NCBI GenBank assembly: GCA_028712355.1
Contig: JAQTQH010000006.1
Location: forward strand, 1-42,305
Origin: Dehalococcoidales bacterium
GTDB lineage: Bacteria; Chloroflexota; Dehalococcoidia; Dehalococcoidales; RBG-16-60-22
Length of the DNA stretch: 42,305 bases
Direction: 5' to 3'
Numbering within the stretch: the first letter of the stretch is position 1; each line of letters begins with the position of its first letter. Below, piece by piece: positions 1 to 9,704 of this stretch. Made by a program: the position numbers and the translations under genes. A model generated the notes under the pieces. The model did no database searches. It saw only the letters and a list, made by a program, of their open reading frames with translations, and was not told the origin of the DNA.

Positions 1-50
1 AGTTTCATGGGCGCTGCTCCTTTATTGTTGTTTTATCTCTCAATAAAACC

Positions 51-557
51 TTGAAGGAAAGCGCCCTCTTTTTCAACCCCTCCTACATTTCACACAATAA
101 ATGTTACACTACCTCCAAGACCGGAGAAGCTGCCCTACCCTTGATTGAGGAGCTGGTGTCCAAGCTCGCCCCGGCGGGGCTGAAAGTCGAGGTGATTCTC
201 CTTCAGACAGTCGCCGCGCTGTCGCACTGGGTGGTTGTGGGGGAGACAGGGGCGCGCATTCCGTATACCCAGAAAGAGCTGGAGATTCTTAAAAAAGAAG
301 CACAGGATTATCTTGAAAAGACCGGGGAAAGCCTGCGTAAACAGGGCGCCGCCGTGCGGACGATGGTGGTCTTCGGGGATGCCGGAGAGGAAATCGTCAA
401 AACCGCCGATGAACTTGATGCGGATATGATTGCCATGTCCACCCACGGGCGGTCGGGCTTCAGCCGCTGGGCTTTCGGCAGCGTGACCGGGAGGGTGCTG
501 CGCGCTTCGACGAAACCGGTGCTCACGGTAAGGGCGCAGGGACCGGTAACCGCCTAG
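51..557 (+). CDS. Universal stress protein (UspA family), N-terminus aberrant, possibly decayed
   Basis: The C-terminal two thirds is a clear UspA fold: the segment around residues 125-160 holds the nucleotide-binding signature STHGRSGFSRWAFGSV followed by the final strand KPVLTVRA. UspA proteins are small cytoplasmic ATP-binding or dimerising stress proteins. The family normally begins with a strand like KKILVPLDGS carrying the conserved Asp; here residues 1-22 do not resemble it and family similarity only starts at SKTGEAALPLIEEL. The DNA just before that point (about 93-118) looks like a decayed version of that strand with a few bases missing at the Asp-Gly codons. The proposed TTG start has no convincing ribosome site. 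It could be a recent pseudogene or translate from an internal start. Family assignment is sure, functionality is not. Confidence 0.75.
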   Translation: MKESALFFNPSYISHNKCYTTSKTGEAALPLIEELVSKLAPAGLKVEVILLQTVAALSHWVVVGETGARIPYTQKELEILKKEAQDYLEKTGESLRKQGAAVRTMVVFGDAGEEIVKTADELDADMIAMSTHGRSGFSRWAFGSVTGRVLRASTKPVLTVRAQGPVTA

Positions 558-633
558 TTATTACACGTAGTGTTACCCTTTCGTGATACGCTTGTCCAAC
601 TGCGAGGTTAGCAGGTGCCTGGGAATAATTATT

Positions 634-703
634 GTCATTCCCGCGAAAGCGGGAATCCAGCGCGGGAGGGCGGGTGGATTATCGGGTCAAGCCCGAGAAT
701 AAC
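634..703. repeat. Dispersed palindromic intergenic repeat, copy A
   Basis: The left arm is an inverted repeat (TTCCCGCGAAAGCGGGAA) and the right part holds TCGGGTCAAGCCCGA. Related sequences recur at 4919-4986, 19949-20020 and 35323-35394, always between genes. This copy sits between the convergent 3' ends of the stress-protein gene and the minus-strand gene at 721. Confidence 0.7.
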
Positions 704-720
704 ATTTTTTTATCTTTTGG

Positions 721-1443
721 CTAATCCATAACAGGGCTATCAACAACAGGGATCAGTCCGTGTGGTGCCTGCAGGCTGAGGTACTTGAGCGCCTTGCGGG
801 TATCGCTGGCGACCTTCGCCTTCTCCGAGCGCTGTACGCGGTACTTGAACAGCCAGTATGTGAATTCCTTAAGCTCGCCGAGGGTAATCGAGCGGAGATT
901 GTTGTAGCGCTTTTCCCTGCGGAAGGTCTTGAGCAATTCCTCCCTGGTCTCGCCGTAGATGCGGCGGTGGGCTTCATCGGCCAGTTCTTCTTCGTTGCGA
1001 CTGCCGGAGAGCCAGCGCTCCTTGAAAACCTCGTCCTGGACTGACTGCAGGAGCGCCTCTTCCACCGTAATGCCGTAGAAGTAGTTGAGGTACTGGTGGT
1101 ACTTGCTCTTGCCGATGATGTCCTGGACTTCCTCGGCGCTCAAGATTACCGGCGGCTTGCCGGAAAAGAGAAAAGCATCCTTTTCATCTGCGGGCAGGAG
1201 CCCGTTAACCGCCTCGCACAGCCGCTCCGCCAGCAGCAGCCAGTCGAAGGCTTCGCCGTCAATCAGGTAGCGGTAGGTGCGGCCGCGGTATTCTTCTTCG
1301 GCGCTCTGCCACAGTCCCATGGCTTCCAGCAGCGCCCGGTACCATTTTGTCCCGCCGGCGATAGCTTGCTCCAGGTGCCGGATGGCTTCGGCATCAGCCG
1401 CCGCTGTTGCCCGGGAGGTGGTCAGTTCTCTATTCAGAGTCAT
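721..1443 (-). CDS. Conserved hypothetical protein, 240 aa
   Basis: I do not recognise this protein. It is soluble, highly charged and predicted largely helical, with no signal peptide, membrane segment or Cys cluster. A Tyr-rich stretch near the middle (KYHQYLNYFYGITVEEA) and a basic C-terminal third (KTFRREKRYNNLRSITL, then RVQRSEKAK) could bind nucleic acid, which is speculation. Its ATG overlaps the 3' end of the upstream gene at 1430-1711 by 14 bases, so the two are translationally coupled. Because that partner is a polymerase-X-type DNA-binding domain, a shared role in DNA metabolism is possible but unproven. Confidence 0.8.
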   Translation of the reverse strand: MTLNRELTTSRATAAADAEAIRHLEQAIAGGTKWYRALLEAMGLWQSAEEEYRGRTYRYLIDGEAFDWLLLAERLCEAVNGLLPADEKDAFLFSGKPPVILSAEEVQDIIGKSKYHQYLNYFYGITVEEALLQSVQDEVFKERWLSGSRNEEELADEAHRRIYGETREELLKTFRREKRYNNLRSITLGELKEFTYWLFKYRVQRSEKAKVASDTRKALKYLSLQAPHGLIPVVDSPVMD

Positions 1444-1711
1444 CCTGTACCTTTATCTCCGCCTTGAGCTTTTCATAAGCTGCCAGCTTACCGGTGGCCA
1501 GTATTTCTTTTATCTTCTTGCGGATGATTTCCCCGGCGCCGTCTATCTCCGTGAGCCTGTCCTCCGCTGCCAGTTGTGCTAGCGAAGTTTCCAGCGTTTC
1601 AATCGAACGGGCAACCTTCTCGTAGGCGCGGATTTTGAAGATATTGTCCTTTTTTGCCTTCAGCAGCTTCGCCAGCCCCCAAAAAATTTGCGCAACATCA
1701 GCATTGGTCAT
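1430..1711 (-). CDS. Stand-alone DNA polymerase X N-terminal (8-kDa, helix-hairpin-helix) domain protein
   Basis: The whole 93-residue protein matches the N-terminal 8-kDa domain of bacterial PolX/Pol beta. Residues 3-40 carry the pattern with KIRAYEKVARSIETL, and residues 55-75 (EIDGAGEIIRKKIKEILATG) form the helix-hairpin-helix that in PolX binds the 5'-phosphate side of a DNA gap. PolX proteins are normally about 570 residues with nucleotidyltransferase and PHP domains; neither is present here or in the neighbouring gene. The protein may bind DNA ends without polymerase activity, which is inferred. It overlaps the downstream 240-residue unknown gene by 14 bases and follows secA on the same strand. 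Confidence 0.75.
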   Translation of the reverse strand: MTNADVAQIFWGLAKLLKAKKDNIFKIRAYEKVARSIETLETSLAQLAAEDRLTEIDGAGEIIRKKIKEILATGKLAAYEKLKAEIKVQDDSE

Positions 1712-1738
1712 ATCGCGAGCTTAAACCGGCAGGCGAAC

Positions 1739-2023
1739 CTAAAATATATTTTGGCGGAGCCGGAGCCGGGCAAAGTGTCTCAGGATGGCATTCTTGCCCG
1801 CCCATGAGTTCAGTGCCCCGTAAAAGACGATGTTGTTGAACTCAGTATTGGATTCGCGCCTTTCCCGTGCAGACTTGATTCTGACCAGGGTATCGTGTTT
1901 TGCCATCAATAGACCCTTCTCGTTTTTCTGCGCTTTGGTCAGCGGCGGCTGGTCCTTGCCGGAGAGTTTTTCAATACCCTCTTTCATCTCCTGAATCAGA
2001 TTATCCAGTTCTTGGTCAGTCAT
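1739..2023 (-). CDS. Hypothetical protein, 94 aa
   Basis: This is a short, soluble, basic protein of unknown function. The first 60 residues are charged and predicted helical; the C-terminal third (FNNIVFYGALNSWAGKNAIL) is more hydrophobic. The start ATG is preceded by an AGGAAAG-type ribosome site nine bases downstream of the secA stop, so it is probably cotranscribed with secA. No family was recognised and no metal-binding or signal motifs are visible. Confidence 0.65.
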   Translation of the reverse strand: MTDQELDNLIQEMKEGIEKLSGKDQPPLTKAQKNEKGLLMAKHDTLVRIKSARERRESNTEFNNIVFYGALNSWAGKNAILRHFARLRLRQNIF

Positions 2024-2032
2024 CTTTCCTCC

Positions 2033-4891
<2,859 letters not shown>

Positions 4892-4918
4892 ATTAAATTA
4901 ATTTCCTTATATTTAGAT

Positions 4919-4986
4919 GTCATCCCTGCGGAAGCAGGTATCTACGAAAAAGGTCTACGGGTTATCGGGTCAAGCCTGATAATAAC
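4919..4986. repeat. Dispersed palindromic intergenic repeat, degenerate copy D
   Basis: The sequence GTCATCCCTGCGGAAGCAGG and the later GGGTTATCGGGTCAAGCC match the two conserved ends of the repeat seen at 634-703, with a diverged centre. It fills the gap between secA and the DUF2007 gene. Confidence 0.55.
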
Positions 4987-4990
4987 AATG

Positions 4991-5251
4991 TTAAATGTTT
5001 TCCTCGTCTCCTTCGGGAGGCTCCGCTTCATTTCTTGCTTCAATCAACTGCATTGCTTCTTCCGCGACGTGTTCCGGCACCATGACTCTGATGCCGCCCA
5101 TGGTGTTATCAATAAGGACGAATACTGAAGGTGCCAGGTTTGCCCTCAGGACGCAGGGAATGCCGAAGCTTTCCAGCAGGCCACGGATAACCTGCGCCTC
5201 CGGCTCGCTGACGGTACGATAGACTTCGGTGAGATTCTCAGTCCTGTTCAA
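4991..5251 (-). CDS. DUF2007-family putative signal-transducing protein
   Basis: The 86-residue protein has the DUF2007 pattern: a first strand LTEVYRTVSEPEAQVIRGLLES, then GIPCVLRAN, and a closing IRVMVPEHVAEEAMQLIE helix. The family folds like a small ferredoxin-type or PII-like domain, and its biochemical role is undefined. The start codon lies inside the 3' end of prs (14-base overlap), so the gene is translationally coupled to phosphoribosyl pyrophosphate synthesis. The acidic tail PPEGDEENI is typical. Confidence 0.8.
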   Translation of the reverse strand: MNRTENLTEVYRTVSEPEAQVIRGLLESFGIPCVLRANLAPSVFVLIDNTMGGIRVMVPEHVAEEAMQLIEARNEAEPPEGDEENI

Positions 5252-6182
5252 ACATCGCTCCGATGGACATGCCGGTATGGATGCGGTGGATGGCTTCGCC
5301 GAGCAGGGGGGCGAGGGAGAGGACGGTAATCTTGTCCAGCTTGCGCGCGCCGTTGACCGGGATGGTGTTGGTGACCACTAACTCTTTCACCGGGCAGGCG
5401 GCGATGCGCTGGATGGCCTGACCGGAAAGGACCGGGTGCGTGCAGCAGGAATAGACCGCGCGGACGCCCCGCTCGATGAGGGTGTTAATGACGCCCACCA
5501 GGGAGCCGGCGGTATCAATTTCATCATCAATAGTGAGCGCGGTTTTGCCGCTGACTTCACCGATGACGTTGAGGGTCTCGGTGCGGTCGTTGTTGCCGAG
5601 CCGCCGCTTTTCCATGATGGCGAGGGGGGCGTTGAGCTTGGCGGCGAGGTCGCGCGCCCGCTTACTGACGCCGATATCGGTGGCGACCACGACGAGGCCG
5701 GGGATTTTCTTCTGGTTGAAATAGTTGGCGATGGTGTAAAGGGCGGTCAATTCATCGACGGGGATGTTGAAGAAGCCCTGAATCTGGGCGGCGTGCAGGT
5801 CTACGGTGAGCAGGCGGTCGGCGCCCGCCACGGTGAGCAGGTCGGCGACGAGGCGGGCGGTGATGGGGACGCGGGGCTGGTCTTTCTTATCGGTACGCCC
5901 GTAGCCGTAGTAGGGGACGACGGCGGTGATGCGTTCCGCCGAGGCCCGCTTGAGGGCGTCTATCATGATGAGGAGCTCCATGAGGTTGTTGTTGACCGGC
6001 GCGGAAAGGGGCTGTACCACGAAGGTGTCCCGCTCGCGCACGTTTTCCAGGATGCGCACGAAGGTGTTATCATTGCTGAACTGGAAGGCTTCGCTTTTGC
6101 CTAAGGGTATTCCCAGGTAATCCGTGATTTCCCTGGCGAGGGCAGGGTTGCCGTTACCGGTGAATACCTTTAGTTCGTCCAT
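5238..6182 (-). CDS. prs: Ribose-phosphate pyrophosphokinase
   Basis: This enzyme makes PRPP from ribose 5-phosphate and ATP for nucleotide, His and Trp synthesis. Recognition features are the metal/ATP loop VDLHAAQIQGFF near residue 130, the flexible catalytic loop with KRRLGNND near residue 192, and the PRPP-binding loop TIDDEIDTAGS near residue 218. At 314 residues it has the expected length. The ATG at 6182 is followed by DELKVFTGNGNPALAREI, the canonical first strand. It is the first gene of a two-gene unit with the DUF2007 gene; the divergent upstream region contains a compound hairpin repeat. Confidence 0.96.
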   Translation of the reverse strand: MDELKVFTGNGNPALAREITDYLGIPLGKSEAFQFSNDNTFVRILENVRERDTFVVQPLSAPVNNNLMELLIMIDALKRASAERITAVVPYYGYGRTDKKDQPRVPITARLVADLLTVAGADRLLTVDLHAAQIQGFFNIPVDELTALYTIANYFNQKKIPGLVVVATDIGVSKRARDLAAKLNAPLAIMEKRRLGNNDRTETLNVIGEVSGKTALTIDDEIDTAGSLVGVINTLIERGVRAVYSCCTHPVLSGQAIQRIAACPVKELVVTNTIPVNGARKLDKITVLSLAPLLGEAIHRIHTGMSIGAMFEQD

Positions 6183-6281
6183 GGGCGGTCTCTCCTTCTA
6201 AAAGTTAAGTCACAAGCGGTGCTGCCAAGTCTAATTATAGCACTAACCGCGCACAACGTGACAACAGGGATTGATGGACCT

Positions 6282-6412
6282 CATCCTCACCCCCTGTATC
6301 CCCCTCTCCATGAAATGAAGAGGGGGAAGAGATTTTAGAGAGGGGCTTCGCCCCTCTCTTTCTTACACTCCCCCTTCCCTGAGACCGCAGGGAAGGGGGG
6401 CAGGGGGATGGG
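6282..6412. repeat. Compound hairpin intergenic repeat (three hairpins inside an outer inverted repeat)
   Basis: Three strong hairpins follow one another: CCCCCTCT...AGAGGGGG (about 6299-6326), AGAGGGGCTTCGCCCCTCT (about 6338-6357), and CCCCCTTCCCT...AGGGAAGGGGG (about 6369-6400). The outer ends (CATCC...CCCCTG and CAGGGGGATG) are roughly complementary, giving a cloverleaf-like cruciform. It occupies most of the 320-base gap between the divergent prs and J-domain genes. It resembles REP/BIME-type non-autonomous elements; no coding potential is seen. Confidence 0.7.
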
Positions 6413-6503
6413 TTACTTGATAGGTTCTGGGCTTGTTGCAAGGAGAGAGATTCTGGTTTATGATAATGGATTAGTGCTATTGCAGATAAAATAGAAGACA
6501 ATA

Positions 6504-7262
6504 GTGGCCAAGATGGAAGCACACTTTGCAAGAATATTTAGATATTATCAACTTCTGGGCGTAGATAAAAATGTTACTCAGAGTGAAATCAAAAAAGCCT
6601 ATCGAACATTAGCTAAGAAATTCCATCCTGACGTCAATAAAGATCCAAGTGCAATAGGAATTCTCAAGAAAATTAATGAAGCTTATAGCGTGTTATCCAA
6701 TCCTATAACGCGAAAAGCATATGACACAAGCGAGGCAGAATGTCCAAAGTGCTTCACTCACGAGGTATCTAAAGTTCCCTCAACCGTGACATCTCCGCAA
6801 TGGAATTGTAAACATTGCGGGTGTAAATTCAACTTTTATAAACATGAAGAACAGGGAAAAGTTAAAGAGACCCTTGAGCCAACATCGATAATTTGCCCTA
6901 GATGTAAGAATCCGTTGCTTTATGATAATTATTTGACGCTTTATCGCTGTAGTAATGGCAAATGTAAAGGTGTTTTTTCTCATGCTGATTTAGTCAGGTC
7001 TAAATCAATAAAAATAGTAAAAAAGAATGAACGTACTCCAGATAAATTTGTTCTTCCAAGAGGTTTCAGGCTAGTTCTTAAAATTACGATTGGGTTTTCA
7101 ATAACCTTGGCTTGTAGTTTGCTATTCCTCTTTTTTCTTAGCGAGTCGTTGCTTATATTTGGACTATTATTAATTGTTGTGAGCTTTGCCTTGTTTTCCT
7201 GGTGGATATATAAGTACCCTCGAATTATTGAATATATTAAGAGTTTAATACTCAGAGAATAG
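6504..7262 (+). CDS. J-domain protein with zinc-ribbon-like Cys clusters and C-terminal membrane segments
   Basis: Residues about 10-75 are a DnaJ domain: [20 protein letters not shown], the HPD motif in [10 protein letters not shown], and [17 protein letters not shown]. The HPD loop stimulates the ATPase of DnaK-type chaperones. Two Cys4-type clusters follow: CPKC with CKHCGC (about 80-110) and CPRC with CSNGKC (about 135-160). The final 60 residues hold two hydrophobic spans, so it is probably a membrane-anchored co-chaperone with the J-domain in the cytoplasm. It lacks the Gly/Phe and client-binding domains of true DnaJ. The GTG at 6504 and an ATG at 6513 are both possible starts; neither has a good ribosome site. 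The gene is visibly more AT-rich than its neighbours, suggesting transfer. Confidence 0.85.
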   Translation: MAKMEAHFARIFRYYQLLGVDKNVTQSEIKKAYRTLAKKFHPDVNKDPSAIGILKKINEAYSVLSNPITRKAYDTSEAECPKCFTHEVSKVPSTVTSPQWNCKHCGCKFNFYKHEEQGKVKETLEPTSIICPRCKNPLLYDNYLTLYRCSNGKCKGVFSHADLVRSKSIKIVKKNERTPDKFVLPRGFRLVLKITIGFSITLACSLLFLFFLSESLLIFGLLLIVVSFALFSWWIYKYPRIIEYIKSLILRE

Positions 7263-7348
7263 TCGGACTATGAAGATAGTGATAAAGGAAGCAGTTATAA
7301 GTCTCGCTAAGTAGTTGAATATGATTTAGCTGCTGACCGTCAGCCTCT

Positions 7349-8593
7349 TTACCCGTCAATCCCCGGTATCGGGAATTTGGTAGCCATTTCGAGGACTTCC
7401 TGGCGCACCTCACGGCATACCTCGGGCTTGCTGATATTGCGGATAACTTTCACAATCAACTCGGCGAGGCGCTTCATTTCGGCTTTGCCCAGTCCGCGCG
7501 AGGTGGCGGAAGGCGTGCCCAGGCGGATGCCGCTGGCGGTGCGGGGCGGGCGGGTATCGAACGGGATGGCGTTACGGTTGATGATAATACCTGATGCCTG
7601 CAAGGCTTCCTCGGCTTCCCTGCCGGTGACGCCGGTGCTGGTGATGTCCACGAGGATGAGGTGGTTATCCGTGCCTCCGGAGACCATGCGCAGCCCCAGC
7701 CGTTGCAATTCCGCGGATAGTGTGATGGCGTTATCCAGCACTGCCTGCTGATAGCGGGCGAACTCTGGCTGCATCGCTTCGTGGAAGGCGACCGCCTTTG
7801 CGGCGATAATGTGCATAAACGGGCCGCCCTGGATGCCGGGGAAAACGGCGGAATCTATCTTGCTGCCCAGTTCCGGTTTGCAAAGAATGAACCCGCTCCG
7901 CGGTCCGCGCAGGGTCTTGTGGGTGGTGGAGGTGACCACGTCGCAGTAGGGCACGGGACTGGGGTGCAGCCCCGCCGCGATAATCCCGGCGATATGCGCC
8001 ATGTCTACCATGAGTTTCGCGCCGACCATGTCCGCAATCTGGCGGAATTTAGCGAAATCGATAATTCTGGGGTAGGCGCTCGCCCCGGCGACAATCAGCT
8101 TGGGCTTGTGCTTCAATGCCAGCTGCTCGACCTGCTGGTAATCGATGCGTTCGGTCTCTCGGCTGACACCGTAAGATACAAAGTTATAAGACCGCCCGGA
8201 AAAACTTGCGCGGTCGCCGTGGGTCAGGTGTCCTCCGTGCGCCAGGCTCATCGCCAGCACGGTATCGCCGTGTTCCAGCAGGGCGTAGTAAGATGCCATA
8301 TTCGCCTGCGCGCCGCTGTGTGGCTGCACGTTGGCGTAGCCGGCGCCGTAAAGCTCCTTGGCGCGCCGTATGGCGAGATTTTCGATAACGTCCATGTTCT
8401 CGCAGCCGCCGTAGTAGCGGCGGTGGGGATAGCCCTCGGCGTATTTGCAGGTGATGAAAGAGCCCTGCGCTTCCAGAACGGCGCGGCTGGGATAGCTTTC
8501 GGAAGCAATCAGGTTGATGGTCTCCCGCTGTCTTTTCTTTTCTTGTTCGAGGGTGTTGCTGATTTCCGGGTCAATCTGGCTTAAAAGACTCAT
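7349..8593 (-). CDS. glyA: Serine hydroxymethyltransferase
   Basis: GlyA interconverts serine and glycine using tetrahydrofolate and PLP, supplying one-carbon units in the cytoplasm. The PLP-binding lysine is K226 in [16 protein letters not shown]. Other family landmarks are [13 protein letters not shown] near residue 27, the [15 protein letters not shown] block at about 51-65, and the GTDNHL segment near residue 306. At 414 residues it is full length. The ATG at 8593 is supported by the normal N-terminus. It is monocistronic here, flanked by divergent and convergent neighbours. Confidence 0.97.
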   Translation of the reverse strand: MSLLSQIDPEISNTLEQEKKRQRETINLIASESYPSRAVLEAQGSFITCKYAEGYPHRRYYGGCENMDVIENLAIRRAKELYGAGYANVQPHSGAQANMASYYALLEHGDTVLAMSLAHGGHLTHGDRASFSGRSYNFVSYGVSRETERIDYQQVEQLALKHKPKLIVAGASAYPRIIDFAKFRQIADMVGAKLMVDMAHIAGIIAAGLHPSPVPYCDVVTSTTHKTLRGPRSGFILCKPELGSKIDSAVFPGIQGGPFMHIIAAKAVAFHEAMQPEFARYQQAVLDNAITLSAELQRLGLRMVSGGTDNHLILVDITSTGVTGREAEEALQASGIIINRNAIPFDTRPPRTASGIRLGTPSATSRGLGKAEMKRLAELIVKVIRNISKPEVCREVRQEVLEMATKFPIPGIDG

Positions 8594-8739
8594 TATCCTC
8601 TCCGTGAAACGGGCGCAATCACTAATTAGTCTACATCTGCCGGCTTGTGATAGTCAATTTCGGTTGACATTAGCCATCGGCGCATATTAGAATGCCAGCA
8701 ATACGTATAAATCGGCAATTGCCTTGAGGAGAGTGCCTT

Positions 8740-9504
8740 TTGCAGCAGTCGGTGAGCTTTTTCGGCTCCTGGTTTGCTAACCCTAGCCTTACCGGTATTG
8801 CCCTCGCCCTCGTTTTCGGCTTTATCTGGCTTTTTCCTTACTGGCCGCCCTTTTTCGTGAGGCGCTATCACCTCTGGACGGTACTGCTCAGTAGCGCCCT
8901 GCTCACCCTGGCGGCGATATCTTTCATTCAAATCCCTTTGCAGAGCGGAATTGGCAAGTTTCTCGTTGCCACGTTCAGTAATGAACAGTTGAACCGCTGG
9001 CTGCTGCTGGCAGGCATCCCCCAGATACTGGTTACCGGGCTGGTCCAGGAAGGCGCCAAGCTGGCCCCCGTCGTGATTTACTGGTGGTACAAAAATAAGG
9101 AAATTATACCCGGCATGGGACTTGCTTTCGGCTCAATCGCCGGCGCCGGTTTCGGGATATTTGAGGCGCAGTGGGTTCATAATTTCATGCTGGCGACCGG
9201 ACAGACGAGCGGGCTGGGTTTTCTGGAGCGGTTTTTTGTAGTGGGTTTTCATATCTCAATCACGGCCATCGCCGGTTACGGGCTGGCGCGCGGCAAGGGC
9301 TGGCAAAACTACCTACTGGCGGCTTTCATGCATTTCCTGCTGAACTACAGCGCGGTGCTCATGCAGAAGGGACTGGCTATTGGGCTGGTTGCTGCCTATA
9401 TCGGTATAGTCTCGGTAACGGTTACGCTGGTGGGTCTCTGGCTGCGCTACCGGCAGCCGGAACTGGAAGCGGACGACTTTGACCCCACTATGCTGGATAT
9501 CTGA
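8740..9504 (+). CDS. PrsW/YhfC-like multi-pass membrane protein (putative intramembrane protease)
   Basis: The protein has about seven hydrophobic spans. Three conserved patches resemble the PrsW-type glutamic intramembrane protease superfamily: LVQEGAKLAPVVIYWW near residue 107, GAGFGIFEAQW near residue 138, and MHFLLNYSAV near residue 205. In PrsW the first patch is EExxK; here it reads QEGAK, so one of the paired Glu residues is replaced. The family cleaves membrane anti-sigma factors in some Firmicutes; substrate and activity are unknown here. The start is the TTG at 8740, which follows a GGAGAG ribosome site. A two-span small protein follows with a strong ribosome site and is probably cotranscribed. 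Confidence 0.65.
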   Translation: MQQSVSFFGSWFANPSLTGIALALVFGFIWLFPYWPPFFVRRYHLWTVLLSSALLTLAAISFIQIPLQSGIGKFLVATFSNEQLNRWLLLAGIPQILVTGLVQEGAKLAPVVIYWWYKNKEIIPGMGLAFGSIAGAGFGIFEAQWVHNFMLATGQTSGLGFLERFFVVGFHISITAIAGYGLARGKGWQNYLLAAFMHFLLNYSAVLMQKGLAIGLVAAYIGIVSVTVTLVGLWLRYRQPELEADDFDPTMLDI

Positions 9505-9516
9505 GGAGGTACGGCG

Positions 9517-9702
9517 TTGAGGGATACCAGAGGAGTAGTATCACTGGCGTTTAAAGCGGTCGCCCTGGCAATGGCAGTCGTGACCATCGTGATGATAGTC
9601 CTGGGGACGGGTAATATGAGCAGCTACGTGATGTTCCTCTCCATTGGACTCTTCGCAATTGCCCTGGCTGCCGTTATGGACTACGAAAAAAGGAAAGATT
9701 AA
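9517..9702 (+). CDS. Small two-span membrane protein, 61 aa
   Basis: TTG start preceded by GAGGAGGT at about 9502-9509, overlapping the stop of the upstream PrsW-like gene. Two hydrophobic helices (about residues 10-32 and 37-53) are separated by a short Gly-Asn-Met-rich turn, and the tail YEKRKD is basic. No family was recognised. The position suggests a partner or accessory of the upstream membrane protein. It ends two bases before the convergent Hdr-like gene. Confidence 0.65.
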   Translation: MRDTRGVVSLAFKAVALAMAVVTIVMIVLGTGNMSSYVMFLSIGLFAIALAAVMDYEKRKD

Positions 9703-9704
9703 CC

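Noticed and set aside
634-703. CRISPR-like repeats, suggested by recurring palindromes
   Set aside because: Copies are scattered 4-15 kb apart with no regular spacers and no cas genes.
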